A stretch of 64,000 nucleotides of DNA from Pseudomonas frederiksbergensis (lineage in GTDB: Bacteria > Pseudomonadota > Gammaproteobacteria > Pseudomonadales > Pseudomonadaceae), in assembly GCF_001952935.1 (NCBI RefSeq), contig NZ_CP018319.1:4670001-4734000 (forward strand). The letters are read 5' to 3'. The position numbers and the translations under genes were made by a program. The notes below the pieces were generated by a model, which saw only the letters and a list, made by a program, of their open reading frames with translations, did no database searches and had not been told where the DNA came from. How positions within the stretch are numbered: position 1 is the first letter of the stretch; every line of letters starts with the position of its first letter. Below, in pieces: positions 44,446 through 53,225 of this stretch.

Positions 44446-45582
44446 CTAGTAGGCTGAATGTTCGTTGGCTTTGATGTGTGCGACGGTGACCTTGCCCCGC
44501 ATAACGCGATACGCCCACGAGGTGTAAATCACGATCAGTGGCATGAAGATCAACGTGGCCCAGAACATAATGGCCAGGCTTAAATGACTGGAGATGCTGT
44601 CCCACACGGTAAGACTTGCCGCAGGCACTGTTGATGACGGCATGATGAATGGAAACATCGATACACCCGCCGTGCTGATGACTGCGATTACCGCAAGCGA
44701 TGAGGCAACAAACGCCGAAAGTGTGCGACACATCATCAGCAACATGGCGGCACCTGCTGCGCTAACCAATCCCAGTACGGGCAACAGCCACAACAAAGGA
44801 TAATGACCATAGTTGGCCATCCAGGCGCCCGCTTCGCGCACCACAGACTTGTTGAGAATATCGGGCAGTCCGGCGGTATCAACGACTGACGTGATGCGAT
44901 AACCGTCTATGGATTGCAACCAGATACCGGCAACGATGAATGAGCACACCAGCACAATCGCCGCGCCAACAGCGCCTTTGATTGCCCTCGCCTGGATAAC
45001 ACCTTCAGTGCGATGTGCCAGATAAGCGCCGCCCTGCAGGGTGATCATTGCACTACTGACAACGCCGGTCAGAAGCGCAAAGGGATTCAGCAGTTGCCAG
45101 AAACTGCCGGTATAAGTCGACACCAGAAGATCGTTGAAGTGGAACGGTACACCTTGCAACAGGTTGCCGAACGCGATCCCGAACACCAGGGGCGGCACGG
45201 CCCCACCCACAAAAAGTCCCCAATCCCAAGTGCTGCGCCAAGTGGAGTTGTGAATCTTGCTGCGATAGTCAAAACCTACCGGGCGGAAGAACAGCGCCCA
45301 TAGGACCAGAATCATCGCCCAATAGAATCCGCTGAATGCGGTGGCATATACCACAGGCCACGCCGCGAATAATGCGCCGCCCGCAGTGATGAACCAAACC
45401 TGATTCCCATCCCAGTGCGGACCAACGGTGTTGATAACAACGCGCCGTTCCAGGTCATTGCGGCCAACAAAGGGCAGCAGCGTGCCAACCCCCATATCGT
45501 GACCGTCCATGATGGCGAAGCCGATCAGCAGCACGCCGACCAGCGCCCACCAGATAATTTTCAGGGTGAAGTAATCAAGCAT
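44446..45582 (-). CDS. cydB: Cytochrome bd ubiquinol oxidase subunit II
   Basis: A 378-residue membrane subunit with about eight or nine TM helices: start FTLKIIWWALVGVLLIGFAI, then MDGHDMGVGTLLPFVGRNDLERR, GPHWDGNQVWFITAGGALFAAWP. Partner of CydA in the bd oxidase, which resists cyanide and sulfide. It overlaps the cydA stop by 8 bp. Confidence 0.97.
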   Translation of the reverse strand: MLDYFTLKIIWWALVGVLLIGFAIMDGHDMGVGTLLPFVGRNDLERRVVINTVGPHWDGNQVWFITAGGALFAAWPVVYATAFSGFYWAMILVLWALFFRPVGFDYRSKIHNSTWRSTWDWGLFVGGAVPPLVFGIAFGNLLQGVPFHFNDLLVSTYTGSFWQLLNPFALLTGVVSSAMITLQGGAYLAHRTEGVIQARAIKGAVGAAIVLVCSFIVAGIWLQSIDGYRITSVVDTAGLPDILNKSVVREAGAWMANYGHYPLLWLLPVLGLVSAAGAAMLLMMCRTLSAFVASSLAVIAVISTAGVSMFPFIMPSSTVPAASLTVWDSISSHLSLAIMFWATLIFMPLIVIYTSWAYRVMRGKVTVAHIKANEHSAY

Positions 45583-47146
45583 GGTGGAGTTCCTTCAAAT
45601 GGGCGTCGTGAACATAACGGCCTGTACCGAGGCTGCCAGGACCTTGACGGGCAAACTTGACCATCAGGAACATTTCAACCACCAGCAGCACGGTGTAGAA
45701 AACGATGAATCCCGCCAGCGAGCCATAGAGGTTGTTGACGCTGAGGGTGGAAACACTCATGTGGGTCGGCAGGACGCCGTAGATGGTCCATGGCTGACGG
45801 CCGTATTCAGCGACGAACCAGCCCAGCTCGCAGGCAATCCATGGTGCAGGCAGCATGCAAAGTGCCCAACGCAGTAACCAGCGGCTTCGCGTGCAGGTCG
45901 ACTTCAAGGTGCTCCAGAAGGCAAGCCCGAAGAGCATAAGCATGGCAAAGCCAAGGCCGACCATGATCCGGAACGCCCAGAACATAGGTGTCACGCGCGG
46001 TACGGTATCGTTTACGGCCTTTTCGATAATGGCCGGCGTAGCCTGGTTAACGTCTTCGACATACTTTTTAAGCAGCAGGCCAAAGCCCAGATCGGCTTTG
46101 TATTCTTCGAATGTCTGGAAAGCCACCGAATCGCTGCGATTGGCCCTGAGGGCCTCAAGCGCATTGACGGCGGTTACGCCGCGGAGAATTCGAGCGCGGT
46201 TTTTTTCTTTAATGTCATGTATGCCTGGAATTTGCATGCTGACTGACCGGGTGCCAATCAAGCCCATCACCCAGGGCACTTCAACTTCCCAGTTATTTTT
46301 GGACTCGGCTTCGTTGATGCTGGCCACCAATGTCAGGCCCGCTGGCGCAGGCTTTGTTTCCCACATCGCCTCCATGGCTGCCAGCTTGGTTTGCTGCGCT
46401 TCACCCACCGTGTAACCCGACTCATCACCCAGCACGATCACGCTTAGCACTGATGCCAGACCGAAGGCGGCCGCCACCCGGAAGCTGCGCTTGGCAAACT
46501 CGACATCACGATTCTTGAGCAAATACCAACTGGAAATCGACAGCACAAACATCGAGCCGGTGACGTAACCTGCGGAGACGGTGTGCACAAACTTGGCCTG
46601 CGCAACCGGGTTGAAAACGACCGCCCAAAAATCAACCATCTCCATGCGCATGGTGATGTAACTGAACTCTGACCCCACCGGATTCTGCATCCATCCATTG
46701 GCGATCAAAATCCACAATGCTGAAAGGTTTGTACCAATCGCCATCAGTAGCGTGACCAGCAAATGGTGCTCTTTCTTCAGACGATCCCAACCAAAGAAAA
46801 ACAGGCCGATCATGGTCGATTCAAGAAAGAACGCCATCAAGCCTTCAATGGCCAGCGGAGCACCGAAGATGTCGCCGACGTAGTGCGAGTAATACGCCCA
46901 GTTGGTGCCGAACTGAAATTCCAGGGTGATACCCGTAGTCACCCCGAGGGCGAAATTGATGCCGAACAGCTTGCCCCAGAAGCGCGTCATGTCTTTCCAG
47001 ATGACATTACCGGTCATCACATAGACGCTTTCCATGATGACCAGCAGCCACACCATGCCAACCGTGAGCGGTACAAAAAGAAAGTGGTAAAGCGCAGTGG
47101 CTGCAAACTGCAGCCGAGACAAATCCACCAGTTGTTCTGAAATCAC
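45575..47146 (-). CDS. cydA: Cytochrome bd ubiquinol oxidase subunit I
   Basis: A 523-residue subunit carrying haems b558, b595 and d: SRLQFAATALYHFLFVPLTV with a haem-ligand His, GRQPWTIYGVLPTHMS, and a Q-loop region about residues 240-390. It oxidises quinol and reduces O2. The GTG start at 47146 overlaps the cydP stop (GTGA) and has AAGGGG upstream. Confidence 0.97.
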   Translation of the reverse strand: MISEQLVDLSRLQFAATALYHFLFVPLTVGMVWLLVIMESVYVMTGNVIWKDMTRFWGKLFGINFALGVTTGITLEFQFGTNWAYYSHYVGDIFGAPLAIEGLMAFFLESTMIGLFFFGWDRLKKEHHLLVTLLMAIGTNLSALWILIANGWMQNPVGSEFSYITMRMEMVDFWAVVFNPVAQAKFVHTVSAGYVTGSMFVLSISSWYLLKNRDVEFAKRSFRVAAAFGLASVLSVIVLGDESGYTVGEAQQTKLAAMEAMWETKPAPAGLTLVASINEAESKNNWEVEVPWVMGLIGTRSVSMQIPGIHDIKEKNRARILRGVTAVNALEALRANRSDSVAFQTFEEYKADLGFGLLLKKYVEDVNQATPAIIEKAVNDTVPRVTPMFWAFRIMVGLGFAMLMLFGLAFWSTLKSTCTRSRWLLRWALCMLPAPWIACELGWFVAEYGRQPWTIYGVLPTHMSVSTLSVNNLYGSLAGFIVFYTVLLVVEMFLMVKFARQGPGSLGTGRYVHDAHLKELHHA

Positions 47147-47319
47147 TTGCTTGCCCCTTGAGTCGAGGTGGGTACACCGAACCTGTCGCCGATGGTGTTC
47201 GAGTCGACGCTGACGTGCGAATCCCGGATGAACAGCCACCACAGCACTGTCAGCACCAGTAGCTTGATCAGTACTGCTGTGAGCAGATGGCGTCGCAGTC
47301 GTTTGTCGGAAATGGTCAT
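47143..47319 (-). CDS. cydP: Cytochrome bd small putative subunit CydP
   Basis: A 58-residue single-TM protein, MTISDKRLRRHLLTAVLIKL then LVLTVLWWLFIRD, matching the CydP family that precedes cydA in Pseudomonas. Its stop overlaps the cydA start. The ATG lies about 2 bases from the predicted sigma54 transcription start and has no Shine-Dalgarno, so translation may be nearly leaderless. Confidence 0.8.
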   Translation of the reverse strand: MTISDKRLRRHLLTAVLIKLLVLTVLWWLFIRDSHVSVDSNTIGDRFGVPTSTQGASK

Positions 47320-47330
47320 GACTATGCAGT

Positions 47331-47348
47331 TAGCACACGGCATGCCAA
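47331..47348 (-). promoter_or_regulatory. Sigma54 promoter of the cyd operon
   Basis: On the minus strand TTGGCATGCCGTGTGCTA has GG (47346-47345), exactly ten bases, then GC (47334-47333), the -24/-12 signature. Predicted start near 47321. Upstream lie the palindromes at 47399-47466. Confidence 0.75.
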
Positions 47349-47398
47349 GGGGGATTTGTTATTTTTATCGTTTAATATCAGCTGCTTAAGTATTAACC

Positions 47399-47466
47399 TG
47401 CCAAGGCAGTGGATGCCTTGGCAGATTAATACGCTGCCAATCTGCCAGAGTGGCAGTCATTGGCAG
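47399..47466. promoter_or_regulatory. Activator sites (TGCCA/TGGCA palindromes) upstream of cyd
   Basis: A perfect palindrome TGCCAAGGCA-N5-TGCCTTGGCA at 47399-47423. Then a nested pair: inner CTGCCA-GAG-TGGCAG (47442-47456) and outer CTGCCAAT (47434-47441) / ATTGGCAG (47459-47466). They lie 53-120 bp upstream of the -24 box, the usual place for enhancer binding by sigma54 activators. Same core as the sites at 48846-48888. Confidence 0.75.
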
Positions 47467-47489
47467 TCGTGCGGCGTGAGCGCTAGCGA

Positions 47490-48815
47490 CTAGGCCAAAC
47501 CTTGTTCTTTCAGTCGTCTGTACAAAGTACGCTCGCTAATCCCCATGTGCTTGGCCAGCTCACTGCGGGTACCTTTAAAAGTAGCGAGTGCCTGTACCAG
47601 CGTGCTGCCGTCGAAAGGGGTGGAAGTCGAGGACTGAGGAGGCATCACGACGCAAGCCTGGGGTAAATGTATGGAGCGGATCACTCCATCGTCAGCGAAC
47701 AGACTGGCTCTTTCTAGAACATTGCGTAATTCACGGATATTGCCGGGCCAGGAAAACCGCTGCAATTGTGTCAGAGCATCCGCATCTATCGTCAGCCGGC
47801 GCTTGCCTGTACCGGCACGTTGTAGAAATGAATTCACAAGCAAACCAATGTCTTCAACTCGGTTACGCAAGGGGGGTAACTGAATTGGAAAGGCGCTGAT
47901 GCGGTAGTACAGGTCCTGCCTGAACTCACCTCTCTCCATCATTTTTTCCAGTGGTTTGTGGGTCGCAGCAATTAACCTGAAGTTGGCGTGAAGGGTCTCG
48001 ACACTGCCGACACGGCGATAGGTGCCCGATTCGATCAGGCGCAACAGTTTCACCTGCATTGCCAGCGGAACATCGCCAATCTCATCAAGGAACAACGTGC
48101 CACCCTGGGCCGTTTCGACCAAACCAGGCTTGCGCGTGGTGGCACCGGTGAATGCTCCTTTTTCATGGCCGAACAGCTCGCTCTCAAACAACGTTTCGGT
48201 CAATCCTGAGCAATCTACGACTACAAAGGGTCCAGTGGCCCGCTCGCTGGTTTCATGTACCGCGCGAGCGAACAACTCTTTGCCCGTACCGGACTCGCCT
48301 AACAGCAGAACTGGCAGCATTGAAGGTGCGACCCGCTGCAGCTCAGACAGGGCGAGGTTGAAGGCTGGTGAACAGCCCACCATCCCCTCGTTGCTGGGTC
48401 GCGCTGAGGCGCTTCGGACCAGAGTGAGACGCTCCACATAGGCAGTAATAACTCCGTGCTCGTCTAGAATCGGGCGCAATTCGACGTCGACATGCTCAGG
48501 ACCGCGAGGCGTGTGGTGAATGTGCAAAACACGATCCGGCCCGCGCATTTCCTGCGCCTTTTTCATCGGACAATTCTCACCCGCCTGATCACAAGGGACA
48601 TCGTAATGGTGTGAGATTTGATAACACTTATGACCGATAAAGGGTTTGTCAGCGCTGCCAAACTGCCGCTGATAGGCAGTGTTGGCAGCCAGGATGTTGT
48701 ACTCCGGATCGAGCACGATCATCGGCTGTGGTTCGTGTTCAAGAAACGAAACAAGTGACTGCACTTGATCCGGGTGTGGGAGTGAGTTGTCTGAGGTGAG
48801 CAGGATGGTCTTCAT
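47490..48815 (-). CDS. fisR: FisR-like sulfide-responsive sigma54 activator
   Basis: A 441-residue activator: N-terminal PAS-like sensor with C64, C75 and C82 (GHKCYQ...VPCDQ...ENCPM), then an AAA+ domain with Walker A GESGTGKE and the sigma54-contact loop GAFTGA, and a C-terminal Fis-type HTH (SELAKHMGISERTLYRRLKE). The cysteine spacing (11 and 7) equals that of C53/C64/C71 in Cupriavidus FisR as I recall it, which senses reactive sulfur. It lies between the cyd operon and the divergent persulfide dioxygenase operon. Confidence 0.88.
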   Translation of the reverse strand: MKTILLTSDNSLPHPDQVQSLVSFLEHEPQPMIVLDPEYNILAANTAYQRQFGSADKPFIGHKCYQISHHYDVPCDQAGENCPMKKAQEMRGPDRVLHIHHTPRGPEHVDVELRPILDEHGVITAYVERLTLVRSASARPSNEGMVGCSPAFNLALSELQRVAPSMLPVLLLGESGTGKELFARAVHETSERATGPFVVVDCSGLTETLFESELFGHEKGAFTGATTRKPGLVETAQGGTLFLDEIGDVPLAMQVKLLRLIESGTYRRVGSVETLHANFRLIAATHKPLEKMMERGEFRQDLYYRISAFPIQLPPLRNRVEDIGLLVNSFLQRAGTGKRRLTIDADALTQLQRFSWPGNIRELRNVLERASLFADDGVIRSIHLPQACVVMPPQSSTSTPFDGSTLVQALATFKGTRSELAKHMGISERTLYRRLKEQGLA

Positions 48816-48845
48816 GGTGGCTCCTGAGAATCCAACCATCCTGTT

Positions 48846-48888
48846 GTGGCACTGCCACCTCTGTCAACAGGCACTGCCATTGGCAGTG
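48846..48888. promoter_or_regulatory. Activator sites upstream of the persulfide dioxygenase operon
   Basis: Two perfect palindromes: GTGGCA-C-TGCCAC (48846-48858) and CACTGCCA-T-TGGCAGTG (48872-48888). They share the TGCCA/TGGCA core with the sites at 47399-47466. They lie about 100-140 bp upstream of the -24 box and close to the fisR start, so autoregulation is also possible. Confidence 0.75.
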
Positions 48889-48983
48889 GATTTGGGTAGG
48901 CGTAGAAAAAAGCCAACCTCAATTGAATAATTAAACTTAATAAAATCAAATAGATAAGATTATATTTCTGTATGAATTTGGCT

Positions 48984-48999
48984 TGGCAGACTTATTGCT
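48984..48999 (+). promoter_or_regulatory. Sigma54 promoter of the sulfide oxidation operon
   Basis: TTGGCAGACTTATTGCTA carries GG (48985-48986), ten bases, then GC (48997-48998). Predicted start near 49010, 43 bp before the dioxygenase ATG, leaving room for the AAGGAG ribosome site. Confidence 0.85.
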
Positions 49000-49052
49000 A
49001 TGTCAGTCCTTAGTGTGAGCGGCTCGATAGAAGCCCCCTAAGGAGACAGGTC

Positions 49053-49931
49053 ATGAGCATAAAACTTCACGTCGAAGGATTCTTCGATTCTGCTACCAAT
49101 ACCGTCAGCTACCTTGTGCTGGATGAAGCGACCAACCACTGTGCTTTAGTAGACAGCGTACTTGACTACGACCCTAAATCCGGCCACACCGCCACAACGT
49201 CTGCCGACAAGTTGATTGCGAGGGTGAACGAACTCAATGCGAGGGTCGACTGGATTCTTGAGACCCACGTCCACGCAGACCACCTGACGGCCGCGCCATA
49301 CCTGAAGGAAAAGCTCGGTGGAAAAATAGGGATCGGCAGCCAGATTTCGACGGTGCAAGAGGTGTTCGGCACTCTGTTCAATACAGGTCGTGATATGGCC
49401 CGCGATGGAAGCCAGTTCGATCACCTGTTCGTTAATGACGAACTGTTCGCCATTGGCACGCTGCAATGCCATGCGCTCCATACACCGGGCCATACACCAT
49501 CCTGTATGACTTATGTGATCAGCGATGGGACCGAAACGGCTGCATTCGTCGGCGATACATTGTTTATGCCGGACTACGGTACTGCACGCTGTGATTTTCC
49601 AGGTGGCGATGCGCGTACGTTGTTCCAGTCAATCAACAAGGTGCTGAGTCTGCCGGCCAATACCTTGCTGTACATGTGCCACGACTACCAGCCTGGTGGC
49701 CGCGAGGTGCAGTTCGTCAGTACCGTTGCAGACCAACGCGCGCACAACGTTCATGTGCGTAATGGGATCAGTGAGGAGGAGTTTGTGGCGATGCGCACAA
49801 AGCGTGATGCATCGATGGACATGCCAACGCTGATCCTGCCATCGGTTCAGGTCAACATGCGAGCCGGGCACTTGCCTGAGCCTGAAGCGAACGGGACGCG
49901 CTACCTGAAAATCCCGCTCAACGTCGCCTGA
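49053..49931 (+). CDS. pdo: Persulfide dioxygenase-type MBL-fold protein (ETHE1/Blh family)
   Basis: A 292-residue metallo-beta-lactamase fold protein with the iron-binding motif ETHVHADHLTAA, HTPGHTPSCMTY and GDTLFMPDYGTARCDFPGG. Persulfide dioxygenases oxidise glutathione persulfide to sulfite. First gene after the sigma54 promoter, followed by the SQR gene (52 bp). A broken paralogue is at 54421-55279. Confidence 0.9.
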   Translation: MSIKLHVEGFFDSATNTVSYLVLDEATNHCALVDSVLDYDPKSGHTATTSADKLIARVNELNARVDWILETHVHADHLTAAPYLKEKLGGKIGIGSQISTVQEVFGTLFNTGRDMARDGSQFDHLFVNDELFAIGTLQCHALHTPGHTPSCMTYVISDGTETAAFVGDTLFMPDYGTARCDFPGGDARTLFQSINKVLSLPANTLLYMCHDYQPGGREVQFVSTVADQRAHNVHVRNGISEEEFVAMRTKRDASMDMPTLILPSVQVNMRAGHLPEPEANGTRYLKIPLNVA

Positions 49932-49983
49932 CGTTGCCTCCCCCAAAAAACCTATAAGAAAAATACCAATAACGGAGACCTTT

Positions 49984-51654
49984 ATGGACATTCGCTGCCT
50001 TGCGCCTGGACTGTCGGTATCAGAACAGATTTTTCCCAACCAATTGGCTGAACTAAAAGAAGCCGGTTTTCGCGCCATTGTGTGTAACCGTCCCGATGGC
50101 GAAGGCGGCGATCAACCCTTGTTTGCCGAAATCAAACGTACGGCCCAAGCGAACGGTATTGAGGCGCACTACCTTCCCGCTGAATCAGGCAAAGTCACAG
50201 ACGAGCAAGGTATTGCCTTCGGCAAGCTACTTGAAACGCTTCCAAAACCGGTATTGGCCTATTGCCGTTCCGGCATGCGCTCGACAACGATGTGGGCACT
50301 GTCACAAGCCGGCCAACAGCCCCTGCCACACATCGTCGAGACCGCCAAAAAAGCCGGGTTCGATATGAAAGGTGTCATTCGCCGGATTGCGAATCAGGGG
50401 CGCACGCCTGTCGAAGTTGCTGAGGCGCTGCATACCGTGGTCATCATCGGTGGCGGTGCGGCGGGTATCGCGACTGCATCCAGTTTGCTGACACGAGAAC
50501 CCGGACTCGACATTGCCATCATCGACCCGGCAGATGTGCACTACTACCAGCCAGGCTGGACACTTGTCGGCGGCGGTGTCTTCGACGCCTCCCAAACTGC
50601 CCATACGATGGGCACGACCATCCCCCGCGGCGTGCACTGGATCAAGTCGGCGGTTGCCGCTTTCGAACCCGAGAGAAATGCCGTCATTCTTGATGGATGC
50701 AGAGTCGTCAAGTACGAGCAACTGATCGTGTGCCCTGGCCTGAAGCTCAATTGGCATGCCATCGAGGGCTTGTCGGACACCCTGGGCCGTAACGGCGTGA
50801 CTTCAAACTACCTGTATCACCTTGCCCCTTATACGTGGGAAATGGTGCAGCAACTGCGTGGTGGCCGAGCCATTTTCACGCAACCGCCCATGCCGATCAA
50901 ATGTGCCGGGGCGCCGCAAAAAGCAATGTACCTGTCAGCCGATCATTGGAAACGCACCGGTGTATTGGACAACGTCGAGATCGAGTTTTGCAGCGCCGGC
51001 GCGGTGCTGTTCGGAGTTCCCGATTATGTGCCAGCACTGATGGAATACATCACTGCCTATGGTATCGACCTGAATTTCGGCAACACCCTCACCAGCGTGA
51101 ATGGACCCGCGCGGACTGCAACGTTCAACCGCGTCAATCCGGATGGCAGCGCCCATCTTGTTACGCGCGACTTCGATCTACTTCATGTGGTGCCACCGCA
51201 GATTGCGCCGGATTTCGTTCGGGTCAGCCCTCTCGCTGACGCGGCTGGCTGGATTGATGTCGACCCCGCCACGTTGCGCCATAAAACCTGGGTCAATATT
51301 CACGCGCTGGGAGACGCCGCCAACTCCAGCAACGCCAAAACCGCGGCAGCAGCACGCAAGCAGGCGCCAGTCGTTGCCCATAATGTGTTGGCTGCAATGG
51401 GTAAAGCGAAAGGCAGCGCCCATTACGACGGTTACGGCTCCTGCCCGCTGACGGTTGAACGCGGCAAGATCGTATTGGCTGAATTCACCTATGGTGGCAA
51501 GGTCGCCCCCAGCTTCCCGTCCTGGCTGATTGACGGTACCCGGCCATCGAGGCTGGCATGGCTTCTCAAGGAGCGAATTCTTCCACCGCTGTACTGGAAG
51601 GGAATGCTCAAGGGCCGTGAGTGGATGGCGAAACCTGAGCTGGCCGACCTATGA
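49984..51654 (+). CDS. sqr: Fused DUF442 sulfurtransferase-like domain and sulfide:quinone oxidoreductase
   Basis: A 556-residue fusion. Residues 1-110 form a DUF442 (TIGR01244) phosphatase/rhodanese-like domain with the active loop AYCRSGMRST. Residues about 145-556 form a type II SQR: FAD motif VVIIGGGAAGIATA, PGWTLVGGGVF, PMPIKCAGAPQKAMYLS with a redox Cys, and a second FCSAG Cys. It oxidises sulfide, passes electrons to quinone and forms persulfide; the fused domain may take the sulfur. Confidence 0.93.
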   Translation: MDIRCLAPGLSVSEQIFPNQLAELKEAGFRAIVCNRPDGEGGDQPLFAEIKRTAQANGIEAHYLPAESGKVTDEQGIAFGKLLETLPKPVLAYCRSGMRSTTMWALSQAGQQPLPHIVETAKKAGFDMKGVIRRIANQGRTPVEVAEALHTVVIIGGGAAGIATASSLLTREPGLDIAIIDPADVHYYQPGWTLVGGGVFDASQTAHTMGTTIPRGVHWIKSAVAAFEPERNAVILDGCRVVKYEQLIVCPGLKLNWHAIEGLSDTLGRNGVTSNYLYHLAPYTWEMVQQLRGGRAIFTQPPMPIKCAGAPQKAMYLSADHWKRTGVLDNVEIEFCSAGAVLFGVPDYVPALMEYITAYGIDLNFGNTLTSVNGPARTATFNRVNPDGSAHLVTRDFDLLHVVPPQIAPDFVRVSPLADAAGWIDVDPATLRHKTWVNIHALGDAANSSNAKTAAAARKQAPVVAHNVLAAMGKAKGSAHYDGYGSCPLTVERGKIVLAEFTYGGKVAPSFPSWLIDGTRPSRLAWLLKERILPPLYWKGMLKGREWMAKPELADL

Positions 51655-51682
51655 AATCAGACTTGAAGGCAAGGAGACTGGG

Positions 51683-52486
51683 ATGATAGTGGTCTTGCTG
51701 CTCGGCCTTACTGTAGGAGTCATTCTGGCGCTGACCGGCGCCGGCGGAGGAATACTGGCTGTTCCCTTGCTGGTGTTTGGAGTGGGCCTGAGCATGGCTG
51801 AAGCAGGGCCAATTGGCTTACTGGCTGTCGGTTTAGCCGCGACCCTGGGTGCCGTAATGGGACTTAAAAACGGCACCGTCCGCTATAAAGCGGCGCTTTT
51901 GATCGCAGGAGCGGGGATCGTCTGCTCTCCGCTTGGCCTTTGGTTGGCGCAGCGCACACCTAACCGTCCGCTGACGATCATCTTTGCCTTTGTCCTGATG
52001 TACGTAGCGTTCCGGGTGTTTCAACGTTCATTGCCTTCTTTCGCTGAGTCAAAGACCCCAGTCATGAACAAACCACCACCTTGTCTATTGGACGCAAATC
52101 GCGGAAAGCTAAACTGGACTGCACCCTGTGCATGGGCGCTCACCGTTTCCGGCATTGTCGCGGGAGGGCTTTCTGGTTTGCTCGGCGTGGGCGGTGGCTT
52201 TGTGATGGTGCCGGCGCTCCAGCGTTACACCAATCTGACAGCGCAGTCGGTGCTTGCAACGTCTCTGGCCGTTATTGCACTGGTTTCAATTTCAGGCGTT
52301 GCTGCAAGTTCGGCAGCTGGGCACTTACAGTGGGCAGTTGCCATTCCGTTTTCCATTGGAGCATTAGCCGGCATGATCTGCGGGCGCTTGGTCGCTGCCA
52401 AGCTGTCGGGGCCAAACTTACAAAAAGGGTTTGCCATTGTATCTGCGGTGGTTGCGGTGGCCTTGCTGGTAAAAGCTATTCAGTAG
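51683..52486 (+). CDS. TauE/SafE sulfite-type exporter
   Basis: A 267-residue membrane protein in two four-TM halves with the family repeats LALTGAGGGILAVPLLVFG and GLSGLLGVGGGFVMVPALQ. Probably exports sulfite or another sulfur anion made by the upstream enzymes. It starts 28 bp after the SQR gene with AAGGAG upstream; the longer upstream frame overlaps SQR. Confidence 0.92.
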   Translation: MIVVLLLGLTVGVILALTGAGGGILAVPLLVFGVGLSMAEAGPIGLLAVGLAATLGAVMGLKNGTVRYKAALLIAGAGIVCSPLGLWLAQRTPNRPLTIIFAFVLMYVAFRVFQRSLPSFAESKTPVMNKPPPCLLDANRGKLNWTAPCAWALTVSGIVAGGLSGLLGVGGGFVMVPALQRYTNLTAQSVLATSLAVIALVSISGVAASSAAGHLQWAVAIPFSIGALAGMICGRLVAAKLSGPNLQKGFAIVSAVVAVALLVKAIQ

Positions 52487-52665
52487 ATCAAGTGGGCGGA
52501 GGACTTACCCGCCTGTTGACAGCTGTCCTGGAAGCCTGACTACCAGATCCGGCCGCAATGGTTCTTCTGCTGGTATTTATCTCGGCCGCCCCACTGATCC
52601 ACTTCCTGGCCCGCTCCTGCGGAGCTGGATTGAACCTACCGTCAAATGAACGAAGGATTGAATTG

Positions 52666-53157
52666 ATGAATGACAACACTCGTGTGAGTTTGCGTTTGGA
52701 GCAACAACATGACTATCGCTGCACGCTGCATTTCGAAGAAGGTGCGCCGACCCTGACGGTGGATGAGCCACCACCACTGGGTGAGGCTGTTGGTCCCAGC
52801 CCGGTGGAGCTGCTGCTCGGTGCGGTTGCTAACTGTCTGACTAACAGTCTGCTGTTCGCCCTGCGTAAGTACAAGCAGGATGCCGAGCCGCTTTCGTGCA
52901 AGGCCAGTGCCGAGGTCGGACGCAATGCCGAAAATCGCCTAAGGGTGCTCCATATAGGCATTGAGCTGCAGTTAGGTAAATCAGCTGCCAAGCTGGAGCA
53001 CTTACCACGCATTCTTGGCCAATTCGAAAGCTTTTGCACCGTTACACAGAGCGTAGCGCAAGGCATCCCAGTCCAAATACGAGTCATAGACTCCGAAGGG
53101 CTGGTACTAAAAGGCGATCTGCATGCTTCCACTGAACCCGCTGCGACAGGGGCGTGA
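52666..53157 (+). CDS. OsmC-family protein
   Basis: A 163-residue OsmC/YhfA-type protein with GPSPVELLLGAVANCLTNSL (conserved Cys in the long helix) and the C-terminal SFCTVTQSVAQGIPVQ with the second Cys. It is the thiol peroxidase/persulfide-handling fold often found in sulfide operons. The ATG at 52666 is preferred over the upstream extension. Confidence 0.88.
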   Translation: MNDNTRVSLRLEQQHDYRCTLHFEEGAPTLTVDEPPPLGEAVGPSPVELLLGAVANCLTNSLLFALRKYKQDAEPLSCKASAEVGRNAENRLRVLHIGIELQLGKSAAKLEHLPRILGQFESFCTVTQSVAQGIPVQIRVIDSEGLVLKGDLHASTEPAATGA

Positions 53158-53225
53158 AAACTTGCTCCCGCAGCATTGGCAGTCATCCAAACCCTGTACC
53201 AACAATTTTGCGCCGGAGAAGCTTC

